A stretch of 64,000 nt of DNA, taken from Closterium sp. NIES-65. Its lineage: Eukaryota > Streptophyta > Zygnematophyceae > Desmidiales > Closteriaceae. Under the pieces are notes generated by a model, which worked only from the letters and a program-made list of their open reading frames with translations, ran no database searches and was not told the DNA's origin. The first letter of the stretch is position 1. Each line of letters starts with the position of its first letter. The position numbers were made by a program, and so were the translations under genes. Below are positions 53,480 to 64,000 of this stretch, in pieces. The DNA lies in NCBI GenBank assembly GCA_948144175.1, contig CANXME010000532.1:1245001-1309000 (forward strand), written 5' to 3'.

Positions 53480-56400
53480 AGAGGGTGAGGTCGCCGGGCT
53501 GAAGGGCTTCGCCGACGGCACCATTAATTCCGCCCGAGGAGGATGTCGAGCTGCGCGGGGAGTTTCGTTCTGCTCACCTGCTCACCTTTGTGGTCATCTC
53601 GAGGTGCTGCTCGCCGGTGGTGCAGCTGGCGCTCAGGAGCTGTCGAGAGCGATTGGATGCTGGTCACCAGGCATGGCGCTTCATCATGTCGACGTACCAG
53701 GTCAGAGACGACCTGTACATCGGGCAGCTGGAGGAGAAGATGACTCACATTCGGATGGGCGAGCAGGAGTCGGCGACGGATTACTGCAACCGTGCTCGAC
53801 GGATCCTGTCTGAGATGTGGATGGCGGGCGCCGAATACTCGACGGCGTCCTACACCACCCACATCGTCAAGGGCTTGCCACGCAGCTACAATCTCATGAA
53901 GAGGATGATGGTGCCCGGCACGCGTGAGTCCATCGACGAGGACTCCATCACCAGCTACATCCTTCAAGATGAGGCTATGCAGGAGGCCGAACAGCCCACA
54001 GAGCTCCTTCCACAGGCAAACTACGCTGCATCGACGAAGCTGAATCAGCAGCAAGGGCAGCGCGGGAAGCCGGGCGGAGGTGGTAGCGGAGGTGGGCGGT
54101 CGACGAAGGACGTCGACGAGAAGCGGTCGATGCGGGACAAGGGTCGACGAGGTGGTGGTCGGCGGCGGGAGTGCTGGATCTGCGGCGACCCTGACCATCT
54201 CTCCTTTGAGTGCCCCGACTGCGATGACAGCGACGAGGATGACAGCGAGGGAGGCCGTGGTTGATCGGCCAGTCGCCGCCCTCGTCGAGATGAGAAGCCG
54301 CGCAAGGAGAAGCAAGCGTCGAAGAAGACGTCGTCGACGAAGGACGTCGACAGCTCCAGCGGCAAGAGCCGAGGTGCCAGGGAGGCGTCGTGCTCGATGG
54401 TCGGAGTCGTGGAGCCGACGGTCTCGCTGGCGCCAGAGGCTGGCGAGGACTTCCAGGCAATGGCGGCAGCTATGCAGGCCAACCCGATGGCGGTGCTGCT
54501 CGACAGCGGGTGCTCCCACCACCTGATGGGGACGAAGTCGGTCTTCGTCGACATGGGGCCGAGCGACGGGGTGAAGCACGTGCGTGGGTTCAACGGGGCA
54601 TTGCAGCCTGTCGAGGGTCGCGGAACCGTCGCTCTGCAAGGGGAGGCCAGGAAGTGGGTCCTCATCCCCGACGTACTCTACGTTCCGGGCGTACGGGTGA
54701 ACCTGCTATCTGCTGGCCAGCTGAAGGAGAGCGGGGTGCTGCTGCAGGGCGATGGCGACGAGATGCTGCTCGTCGCCGCGATCGGGGAGGTGCTTGGTCG
54801 AGCACGCTACACCGGACGTGTCCTCTGCACCGACCTTCGCCTCTGCTCGACGCAGTCGCAGTCGACCGAGGTGGTGGCTCCGCGGACGATCGTCCCGGCG
54901 ACGAAGATGACCCCCGACAGGATGCATGCGCGGCTCGCCCACGTCAGCGTCAACACGATCAAGAGCTCGGCGAAGCATGGTGTTGCTACTGGGCTCGACA
55001 TCACGTCGTCGACCGGAGCAGACCCGCCGTGTGTCTCGTGCGTCGGAGGAAAGCTGGCGCGACACACATTCCCTGCCAAGGGCTCGGACGCATCGGAGGC
55101 GCTGGCTGTCGTGCACATTGACTTGTACTTCCTGCTGCTGAAGGATCGCCATAGTCGATTTGTATGGGCAATGCCGGTCGCTAATAAGAGCGACGTGTTG
55201 CGGGAGTTACAACGGTGGCTGGTGCTGGTGGAATGGCAGACGAAGAAGTTGGTGCTATCGCTTCGCTCCGATCGAGGAGGGGAATTCCTCGGGAAGGCAT
55301 TCACCGACTTCGTCGACGGGAAGGGCATCGTCCACGACCTGGCGTGCCCCTACACTTCGCAGCAGAATGGCATGGCTGAGTGGGAGATGCGCACGGTCGT
55401 CGAGTCCGTGCGGACGATGCTGCTGCACATGGGCGTGCAGCACCACTGGTGGCACCTTGCTCTACGACAAGTTGTCTGGGTGCGCAACTGCTTGGAGCGG
55501 TCGACGACGCTGCCGGGGACGACTCCGTACCAGCTGCTGACCGGGACGAAGCCCGACCTTACGCTTGCGCGGGTGTGGGGCTGCATGGTGCAGTTCATGG
55601 TTCCCGAGCAGCACCGCGGTGGGAAGATGGCGCCGAAGGCTTGCTGGGGACTTCACCTGGGTGTGTCGTCGAAGAGCAAGGGCTGGGAGGTGCTCGACCT
55701 GACCGACAACCGGGTGGTCACGTCGGTCGAGGTGATCTTCTACGAGATGCTGTCGCTGGAGGTGTGGAAGGCGAAGTATGGGCCGGCGTCAGGGCGGACG
55801 CAGGCGCACCCGCCGACGGACACCTCGACGGCGACGGTTCCGTTGCTCGCCAACGTCGACGAGCCTGCTGATGAAGATGTTGTGGAGGTTCTTCCCCCTC
55901 CCCCTGCTCTTGCTCCGTTCCCCGTCGCCGATCGGCCTGTGTCGACCACCGACGAAGAGGGGAGCCTTGAGGCGTCACCTGTGGCGCCGGCCCGTGGCAT
56001 CGCCGGCGGTCGACAAGGCGCCGAGCTTGTCAACCAGGATGGGAAGCCGTCGACGACAGGGGAGCACCAGACAGGGGAGCCGGTCGAACAAGAGGCAACA
56101 GCAGGGGTACATTCGACAGAGGAGCAGCAGCCGGGGCGGTCGACAGGGGAGCTGTCAAAGTCAGCAGCAGACGAGCAACCGGTCAAAGGGTCGAAGTAGC
56201 TGGTCGACGACGAGGACGTCGACGAGGAAGGGGAGCAGTCGGCGGGTGAGGAGTCCACCGGCAGCGACGTAGTGGAAGTGCTGATCACGAAGCCTGAGCT
56301 GCAACGCACAGGTCGAGCTCGACGGCCACCGGAGCGGCTGAGCTTCCACGCCTGCCTACCGCCAGCCGCCTTCACCACGGTGTTCGACGAGGACGACGAC

Positions 56401-57407
56401 GACCCGTTGTACGACGACGCCGAGGAGGATGAAGACCTGGCGGAGCTCGACCCTGACATGCATGCCGACCCCAAACACCGCTGGGACATCGCCACGATGA
56501 CGGTGAAGGAGGCGCTAGCAAGCTGGAAGGGCGAGGTGGTGAAGGCCGCCATGGAGGAAGAGATCCGCAGCCTCATCAGCGTGGGGACTTGGGAGCTGGT
56601 CGAATGCCCACGCGGGGTGAACATCATGAAGAACCGGTGGGTGCTGACGACCAAGTACCGCATCGACGACACCGTCGAGCGCGAGAAGGCGAGGCTGGTC
56701 GTGAAGGGCTTCACGCAGGTGTACGGTGCCGACTACGACGAGACGTACTCGCCGGTGAGCAGCTACGTCACGCTGAGGATCTTCCTCAGCATCGTCGCCG
56801 TTCTCGACCTCCACATGATGCAGCTCGACATGAAGAACGCTTTCTTGCAGGGCAAGCTTGACAGGGTGCTCCACATGTACGAGCCGGACTGCTTCGACGA
56901 CGGGACCGGCCGGGTGTGCAAGCTGTTGAAGAGCCTCTACGGGCTGAAGCAGTCGCCGCTACTGTGGTATAGGGCTCTCGATAGTGTGCTGCTGGGCGCT
57001 GGCTGGAAGAAGAGCCAGGTCGACGAGGTGCTCTACTTCAAGGCCGGCCACGACGGAGTGACCTGCTGGGTGCTGGTCTACGTCGACGACCTGCTCGCCG
57101 CCAGCAGCAGCACCGCGATGCTGAAGGAGCTGCTGGAGGCCGCCTTCGAGCTGCATGAAATCTCGCGGGTGGTGAAGTACCTTGGGATGGAGATCGTGCG
57201 CGACAGGCCGGCCAGGAAGTTGTGGCTGCACCAGCAGGGCTATGCCGACAAGCTGCGCAGACGCTTTATCGACGAGGAGCAAGGCGGTCGAGTCCCAAAG
57301 ACTCCGGTCTCGGTCGACGCCTACGCTCAGCTGACGTTCGACGACGAGGAGGCTCAGGAGCGCGAGGAGGAGGAGTACCGACAGAAAGTTGGCTCGCTGC
57401 AGTTCGT
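53480..57407 (+). pseudogene. copia-C Gag-Pol segment without LTRs
   Basis: A third copia lineage. Begins in mid-Gag (first stretch frameshifted), clear from VISRCCSPVVQLALRS and MSTYQVRDDLYIGQLEEKM. Zinc knuckle CWICGDPDHLSFEC near 54175 and protease LLDSGCSHHLMG near 54505. The integrase has an HHCC-like region (CVSCVGGK), an in-frame deletion removing residues after VHIDL (about 55121), SDRGGEF near 55268 and a changed AEW in place of AER near 55378. RT contains KNRWVLTTKYR, QLDMKNAFLQGK and YVDD near 57082. Stops: TGA at 54262-54264 and TAG at 56197-56199. It stops at KVGSLQFVG, the start of the RNase H region, where it abuts reversed copia-A sequence. No LTR, primer site or 5' Gag is present, so it did not arrive as an ordinary insertion. 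Confidence 0.85.
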
Positions 57408-58090
57408 GGGAGAGAGTGGCTCCCGCCGGGACGAAGCACCCGAAGGACCTCCAGGCTCAGCACCTCCAGACTCCACACGCGCAGGCTCAGCACCCTCAGG
57501 CTCCGCACCCCCAGACTCAGCAACCCCAGGCTCAGCACCCCCAGACTCAGCACCCTCAGGCTCAGCAACCCCAGGCTCAGCACCCCCAGACTCAGCACCC
57601 CCAGGCTCCGCACTCTCAGGCTCAGCACCCCCAAACCCGGCACCCGCAGGCGCAACACCCCTAGCAGCACCAGAGTCAACAACTACCTCGACAGGCTCGA
57701 CTGCGTCTACCTGGGACACACCTGAGGGGGCAGGACCCTGGTTGGGGAGGGGGTCTACCGGAGGAGGACCTGGCGCGAGGAAGAGCGGCGGGGGGGGGGG
57801 GGGGGGGGGGAGGGGGGCAGTGCGGTAGGTGAAGAGACGGTAGTAAGGAACTGACTCGTCAAACGTGACGTCCTGAGAGGACAAAACACGGCGCGTGGTG
57901 GGGTGGTAAAACTGCCAACCAGGCGCATCAGGGGGGAAGCCAAGGAAGACGCAGGGAACAACACGGGAGGACAGCTTGTCCGCAGACAAGTCGCGGACAA
58001 ACGCTCAAGATCCCCAGACACGGAACGCCGATGCATCGCCAAGTCTCCCCGTCCACCGCAGAGTAGGTGTGGTCTCTGGCATGGAGACCC
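57408..58090 (-). mobile_element. reversed copia-A-like integrase fragment
   Basis: Minus strand: encodes GDASAFRVWGS then a stop, AFVRDLSADKLSSRVVPC, GWQFYHPTTRRVLSSQDV, then the Gly-Ala-Glu-Pro repeat region and SRREPLSP. That is the integrase C-terminus and linker of the A family. A 17-base G run on the plus strand lies at about 57792-57810. Its left edge joins copia-C at about 57407 inside a shared GGGAGAG, and its right edge is cut by the A6 LTR. An open frame from copia-C (56272) continues through it antisense to 57828; this is a fusion by accident. Confidence 0.82.
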
Positions 58091-58222
58091 TGTCGGAATA
58101 TTGTAGCTTATACATTTTGTGTAGGCTATAGTGGGGTATCCCAAAGGGGGTACAACCCAATTAGGGTTAGTACTTGTACTCACTTCTTTCATAGTTCATT
58201 CATTCTCGTTTCAGTTTTCTCA
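58091..58222 (+). repeat. copia-A6 5' LTR
   Basis: 132 bp, starting TGTCGGAATATTGTAGC and ending AGTTTTCTCA. The family core GGGGGTACAACCCAATTAGG is intact. Confidence 0.93.
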
Positions 58223-58238
58223 TGGTATAGAGCAGGTT
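58223..58238 (+). other. copia-A6 primer-binding site
   Basis: TGGTATAGAGCAGGTT directly after the LTR, with the same single-base loss as A1 relative to TGGTATCAGAGC. Confidence 0.7.
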
Positions 58239-58329
58239 CCCTTATGGAAACTGTTCCTAGGGCCCACCAATTTCGAAAATGTTTTTTTCCTGCCCGGAGC
58301 GCGCTTTGCCCTAGCCCGAGTCGCGCTCC

Positions 58330-59225
58330 CCTTTCTCGACCCCGTCGCGCCGCCCTAGTGGCCCCGTCGCCTACCTCGCGGCCCTCGAGCCGCCCTTCGT
58401 GGACCCGGCCTGCCGCCCTGCGGCCTCGTGACCTACCCCGCGGCCCTCGCGCCGCCCCTACCCGGCCCCGATCCGCCGCCCTGTGGCCTCGCGCCGCCCT
58501 GCGGCCCTGATGCCGCCCTTCCCTGCGGCCTCGGCGCCTACCTCCTAGCCCCACCGCCCTTACCTGCGGACGCGCCACCTACCTGCGGCCCCACCGCCCG
58601 CACCTGCGGCCCCGCCACCTACCTGCGGCCCCGCCGCCCTTACCTACGGCCCCGCCACCTACCTGCGGCCCCGCCGCCCTTACCCGCGGCCCCGCCCTTA
58701 TCTGCGGCCCCGCCGCCCTTACCTGCGGCCCCGCCGCCCTTACCTCTGGCCCCGCCGCCCTTACCTACGGCCCCGCCACCTACCTGCGGCACCGCCGCCC
58801 TTACCTGCGGCCCCGCCGCCCTTCCCTGCGGCCCCGCCGCCCTTACCTGCGGCCTCGCCGCCCTTACCTGCGGCCCCACCGCCCTTACCTGCGGCCTCGC
58901 CGCCGTCTCCTCGCGGCCCCGCCGCCACCACTACGGAGCAGGCGCCGTCGCCTGCTCCAGCGCCGCCCGCCACCCGAGCCAGCCGAGCAGCCGACCGTTG
59001 CGCGGCCCTGCAGCCGAGCCGCCCAGCAGCCGAGCAGCCGAGCCGCCGAGCCGCCGAGCCGCCCTGCAGCCGAACCGCCGAGCCGCCCAGCCGCCCAGAA
59101 GCCGAGCCGCCGTGCAGTCGAGCCGCCCAACAGCCGAGCCGCCGAGCCGCCCCGCAACCGATCCACCCAGCAGCCGAGCCGCCCTACAGCCGAGCCGCCC
59201 GCACCACCGAGCCGCCCGAGCAGCC
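58330..59225 (+). repeat. copia-A6 C-rich leader
   Basis: Tandem CCGCCCTTACCTGCGGCC repeats (about 58550-58900), then GCCGAGCCGCC repeats (59000-59220) resembling the A1 leader. GTGAG follows at 59231, 70 nt before the gag ATG. Confidence 0.85.
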
Positions 59226-59300
59226 CTGTCCGGTGAGAGCAGCGCCTCTGTCACTGCACTGCCCTTACCTTACTGTCTGTGCTGCTAGTCTACTCCTGTC

Positions 59301-62300
59301 ATGGCTACCCCTAGTGTCCTCGCTTTTGACGCTGAGGGTCGGGCCATTGAGTTTGACGTCTGGATAGATGACCTGCAGCTTTTCTTACAGTGCGATAGGG
59401 CAGATGGTCTCTCCCTCTTTGACCTCACCTCTGGTGCCTCTCCTGCTCCTGCTGCTGATGCTGACGCCACGGTTCGCTCCCAGTGGGCCACGCGCGATGC
59501 TGCTGCACGTCTTGCTGTGCGTCGCCACCTCCCTACCTCCGAGCGTGCGCACTTTAGTCAGTCCAAGAGTGCTCAGACCTTGTACGACGCTGTAGTTGCA
59601 CGCTACTCCTCCCCTGCCACTGCTGCACTGAGCCGTCTCATGCTACCGTACCTCTTCCCTGACCTTGCTGCCTTTCCCACAGTCGTTGACCTCATTACAC
59701 ACCTCCGCACTAGTGACACTCGCTACCGTGCTGCGCTTCCTGCTGAGTTCTGCGCCAAGAACCCCCCCCCCCCCCCCCCCCCATGTATATCACCCTCTAC
59801 TATATAGTCAATCGGCTCCCTGACTCCCTTCGCGTAGTCAGGGACCACTTCCTCGCAGTGTGCCCCACCACTCTCACCGTTGACCTCCTCGAGAAGGCCC
59901 TCCTAGCACCGGAGAAGAGCATAGTCGCTGTAGGAGCCTCTCGTGGTGACCCCTGCACCCCTGTCTTTGAGGGGTGTTCTCCCTCCCCCCTCTTGCCCTT
60001 TGTTGCTTCTGCTACTGTGGCCGACCTTGTTGGTTTTGAGTCGGTCGACGCTGCGTGTGCCCCTTCGGGGAAGCGCCGCACAGGCAGGGGCAAGGGGGGC
60101 AAGGGCGCAGGAGGAGCTGGCGGGGGCGGTGGAGGCGGCGGTGGAGGCGGTGGAGGGAGTGGGGGTGGTGGTGGGAGTGGTGGAGGGGGTGGGGGTACCG
60201 ATGGCAGCAGTGGAGGCGGAGGGGGAGGCGGTGGTGGCGGAGGGAGCAGAGGCGGCGGTGGTGGCGGTGGCGGCGGCGGTGGCGGAGGCGGCGGAGGTGG
60301 CGGAGGTGGCGGTGGAGCTGGTCGCGGTTCTACGCAGAGGAGTGGCCCCGGTGGTGGTCTGCGCCAGCAGCAGCAGCGCGGTCGTGAGACCTTGTCCCCT
60401 CAGCAGCTTTGTGAGTGGTACGCTGCACGCCAGAAGGGTGGGGGTACTGGTCCGTGCACCTACGTTCTGCGCACGGGCGACCGCGCGGGTGAGCAGTGTG
60501 GGGGTGCGCACCCCACCCAGCGCTGCTTTGGCCGCCTGACGGACGCGTGGCGTCACCAGTTCCCTGAGGCAACAGAGATCCCTCGCTGGGGCGAGCTGTC
60601 TAGGGCAGGAGTTGCTATCTTTGATCTTGACTTTGATGCTATTCTTTCTGCCATGTATGCTGTGTCTATTAGTGATGAGGGTGACTGTTACCGGTGTTTA
60701 CCGCCCGATCCGGGCATTGAGACTGCTGCTCTAGGTACAAGTGAGGCTGCTGCCCTAGGTGCTTGCGAGGCTGCTGCTCTAGGTGCTAGTCTGTCTGCGT
60801 CCTCAGGTGCTGGTGAGTCTGCTCTCTCAGGTACTGCGTCGGCTTCGGCCTCCCTCACCTTCACCCTTGACTCTGGGGCTTCTCGCTCCTTCTTTCGAGA
60901 CCGCACCACACTCACGCCGCTTGGTCGGCCGGTTGCGGTGTCTCTGGCTGACCCCTCTGGGGGTCCTGTCCTTGCGCACTTCTCCACAGTCCTCCCGTGT
61001 CCGGCGGCTCCCTCTGGCACCCTGTCTGGTCTTTACCTCCCCTTGTTCTCTACAAACTTGGTGAGTGGTGCTGACCTACAGGATGGGGGAGTGCACCAGT
61101 TCACTCCTGCGAGTCAGCGGGTGACACACTGCACTGTGGCTCGGACAAGCTGACACTTGGCCATGTTTACACATCAGCCAGGGTCGAGCCTGTGCACAAT
61201 GACCACTGAGTCTCCCCCAGTCACTGAGTCTAGTCGGGTAGCTGCATCGGGTCAGGTGTTTGCTGCAGCGTCCAGGTCTGGTCCTGAGTCTACCCCCTGT
61301 TCGTGTCGTCTCCTGTCTCACGAGTCTCTCCTCTGGCACCACCGCCTTGGTCACCCCTCTCTGCTTCGTCTCAGAGACATGGCCTCCCGTTTCCTTGTTT
61401 CTGGTCTTCCCCGGTCCCTCCCTCCCCTTCCTCAGGGGCCTGGCCCTACCTGTGTCCCCTGTGTCGAGGGGCGACAGCGGGCTGCCCCTCACTCCTCCCA
61501 ATTTCCTCCAACAGAGGCCCCGCTGCAGACGCTTCACATGGACGTGTGGGGCCCAGCCCGCGTCCGAGGACAGGGTCACGAGCGCTACTTCCTGCTGGTG
61601 GTTGACGAGTACTCGCGTTACACCGTAGTCTTCCCCTTGCGCAGCAAGGGTGATGTCACTGAGGTGCTGATCGACTGGATCCGCGCAGCTCGTCTCTTGC
61701 TCAGGCAGAGCTTCGGCTCGGATTTTCCTGTTCTGCGTCTGCACTCTGACAGTGGCGGAGAGTTTTCCTCTGGCCTTCTGAGAGCCTACTGTCGTGCACG
61801 GGGCATCCGTCAGACCTTCACGCTTCCGGACTCGCCGCAGCAAAATGGGATTGCTGAGCGCCGCATTGGCATGGTCATGGACGTCGCTCGTACGTCCATG
61901 ATGCATGCGGCTGCCCCCCATTTTCTGTGGCCGTTTACGGTGAGGTACGCGGCGCATCAGATCAACCTTCACCCCAGGGTCTCCACGCCGGAGACCTCCC
62001 CAGCTTTGCTGTGGACGGGGAAGGTTGGCGATGCATCTGCTTTCCGTGCCTGGGGATCTCGGGCGTTTGTCCGCGACTTGTCTGCAGACAAGCTGTCCCC
62101 TCGTGCTGCTCCTTGCGTCTTCTTGGGTTTCCCCCCTGACGCGCTCGGGTGGCAGTTCTACCACCCCACCTCGCGCCGTGTTCTGTCCTCTCAGGACGTC
62201 ACGTTTGACAAGTCGGTCCCCTACTACCGCCTCTTCCCCTACCGCACTCCGTCCCTCCCCCCGCCACCGCTCTTCCTTGTACCAAGTCCCCCTCCGGTAG

Positions 62301-64000
62301 ACCCCCTCCCCCCTCAGGGTCCTGCCCCTTCAGGTGTGTCCCAGGTAGTTGCAATTGAGCCTGTTGAGGTTACTGGTGACTCTGGTGCTGCTGAGGGTGC
62401 TGACTCTGGGGGTGCTGAGCGTGTGGGTGCTACTCCTGGGGGTGCTGAGCCTGGGGATGCTGGGACTGGGGGTGCTGAGCCTGGGGGTGCTGTGCCTGGG
62501 GGTGCTACGCCTGGGGGTGCTAGGGGTGCTGTGCCTGGGAGTGCTACGCCTGGGGGTGCTGAGCCTGGGGGTGCTGAGCTTGGAGGTTCTACGCCTGGAG
62601 GTGTGGAGCTTGAGGGAGCTGGACATGTTTGTGTGGCGTCTGGTAGTGCTCGGCCTGGAGGTTCTCCGGGTGCTTCGTTTCGGCGGGAGCCACTCTCTCC
62701 ACAGGAGCTGCGCAGGTGGTTTGCCCGGCGCTGGAGCCGTGCTGCTGGAGCTGGAGGTTCTTTGGCTACTGAGGGTGCTGGTATCGCGGGTCCCGGAGGT
62801 GCTCGTACTGGGGGTACTGGAGCAGCTGGGCCTGCGGGTTCGACTGGAGGTGGAGCTGGAAAGGGTGTTGGCGCTTAGCCTCCTGCTGGGGGTGCTACTG
62901 GTGCTGCTGGAGATCCTGGAGCTGCTGCCGGTATTGGAGCTGGAGGTGCTGCTGGAGCTGGTGCTCCTGCTGGGGGTACTGGTGCTGTCCCTGCTGTGTC
63001 TGGAGTCGCCGCGCGGCCTCGACCGTACTTCGTTCCGCTCCTTCAGCAGGTTCTTGGTCTTCCACCTTCTACTGGTCCTCCTCCTCCCTTAGAGTGTCCA
63101 CAGCCTGTCCCGTCACAGTTACTGTTACAGCCGGCCTCCCCTTTGCCTTCTCCTTCTCCCTACACTGGTCCTACTAGAGGTCTTGCTGAGCGTCATGAGC
63201 CTGCGTCTCCCGCTGTGTCGCCTGTCCGTCCTGCTCGCACTAGTGGTCGTGGTTCGCGTCCGCGTCCTCCTCCTGTCCATGGCACGCACCGGATGTCTTT
63301 GCATCCGTCCACTACTCCTCTGCGTGCCCCTTTGCCTTCTCCTCCTGAGTCCTCTCTTCCTCCTCCTGCCGACCTGGAGTCGGACTCTCTTCGTGCTGCC
63401 AGTCCTACTATCACGCGTCTCCTTGCTACTGTCGTCACTGACCCTTCCTTTGAGTCCGCTGCTGCGTCTGCCCTAGTTTCTGAGCTCGTCGACTTTGCTG
63501 CTCGTTGTTGCCTAGACTACGCTGCTAGTCTTGTCGCTGAGTCTGAGTCTATCTGTCCTCCGTCCGTCGGGGGTGAGTGTGCCCTTGGCACGGACGTCCT
63601 CGAGGACAGGCAGAAGGAGTTCCAGTGTCTGGCTGCTGCTTCACCTCATCTCGTGTCTGTACTGCTTACCCCTGAGGGAGACCCGGATGCACTTGACATC
63701 CCGACTCCGCGCTCTTACGCGGAGGCGATAGAGGGTCCCTACTCTTCTCAGTGGCAGGCAGCTATGGACACAGAGATGGCTTCGTGGAAGTCCACAGGCA
63801 CCTACGTTGATGAGGTTCCCCCGCCTTGGGCGAACATCGTCAGTGGCATGTGGATCTTCAGGGTGAAGCGGCCGCCAAGTTCTCCGCCTGTCTTCAAGGC
63901 GCGTTATGTGGCTCGTGGCTTCAGTCAGTGGCAGGGAGTTGACTACTTTCAGACCTTCTCTCCCACCCCGAAGATGACCACTCTTCGGGTACTGCTGCAC
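59301..64000 (+). pseudogene. copia-A6 Gag-Pol polyprotein, partial
   Basis: Starts MATPSVLAFDAEGRAIEF at 59301. A 21-C run (59762-59782) shifts frame; the continuing frame restarts at an ATG immediately after the run (MYITLYYIVNRLPD, 59783). Then the glycine-rich domain (60115-60320), the Cys/His motif CTYVLRTGDRAGEQC (about 60458), protease TLDSGAS, and integrase (WHHRLGHPS, MDVWGP, HSDSGGEFSS, NGIAERR). Linker repeats follow, and RT begins (IVSGMWIFRVKRP, ARYVARGFSQ) up to the window edge. In-frame stops: TGA at 61151-61153 and TAG at 62876-62878 (GCT TAG CCT). HSDSGG replaces HSDRGG next to the catalytic Asp. Confidence 0.9.

Larger units (their letters stand above)
58091..64000 (+). mobile_element. 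copia-A6 LTR retrotransposon, 3' end outside window
   Basis: 5' LTR, primer site, C-rich leader and Gag-Pol of an A-family element inserted into the reversed copia-A-like fragment. The five bases before the LTR are GACCC, the predicted target duplication. The element runs off the window in RT. Confidence 0.93.

Overview
This is eukaryotic nuclear DNA from the green-plant lineage. It has GT-AG introns, a leucine-rich-repeat gene built from 72-bp phase-2 exons, an arabinogalactan-like protein with a GPI-type tail, plant-type Ty1/copia retrotransposons and hAT transposons. High GC, very C-rich retroelement leaders and many minisatellites suggest a streptophyte (charophyte-type) alga, possibly a desmid. 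That placement is inference; no rRNA or organelle marker is present. No bacterial operons, CRISPR arrays or tRNA genes were seen.

Layout. 1-2930: remains of a minus-strand multi-exon gene whose exons have been tandemly copied and are decaying; product not recognised. 2931-5403: repeats and anonymous sequence. 5412-31464: one hAT transposon (hAT-1; 12-bp inverted ends, 8-bp target duplication CTTCTGAG) swollen to 26 kb by later insertions. Copia-A1 (6346-13825) sits in its first exon. Copia-B (16700-31191) sits three codons before its stop. Copia-B itself holds copia-A2 (21548-28749), a 92-bp solo-LTR-like insert (19552-19643), a 21-bp minisatellite and a 490-bp TA-flanked inverted-repeat element (29838-30327). 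Every junction keeps its target duplication, so the order of events can be read directly. 31548-37603: copia-B2, minus strand, one nonsense codon from an open polyprotein. 37662-38297: 3' exons of an arabinogalactan-protein-like gene, minus strand. 38580-43299: a second complete hAT element (hAT-2) with a four-exon transposase broken by one stop codon. 43824-51260: minus-strand gene with signal peptide, LRR N-terminal cap and at least twelve 72-bp LRR exons, with internal duplications and large intronic minisatellites. 53111-58090: a reversed copia-A-like remnant whose middle is replaced by an LTR-less copia of another family (copia-C). 58091-64000: a third copia-A copy (A6) running off the window.

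How the parts relate. Three copia lineages are present: A (C-rich leader, glycine-rich Gag, about 132-136 bp LTRs), B (about 400-434 bp LTRs, protease motif DSCC) and C (classical CCHC knuckle, DSGCS protease). Within the hAT-1 stack, LTR divergence agrees with nesting order: B LTRs differ at about nine positions, A2 at three in 132 bp, A1 at one in 136 bp. Host genes are a minority: the unidentified gene at the left end, the arabinogalactan-like gene and the LRR gene.
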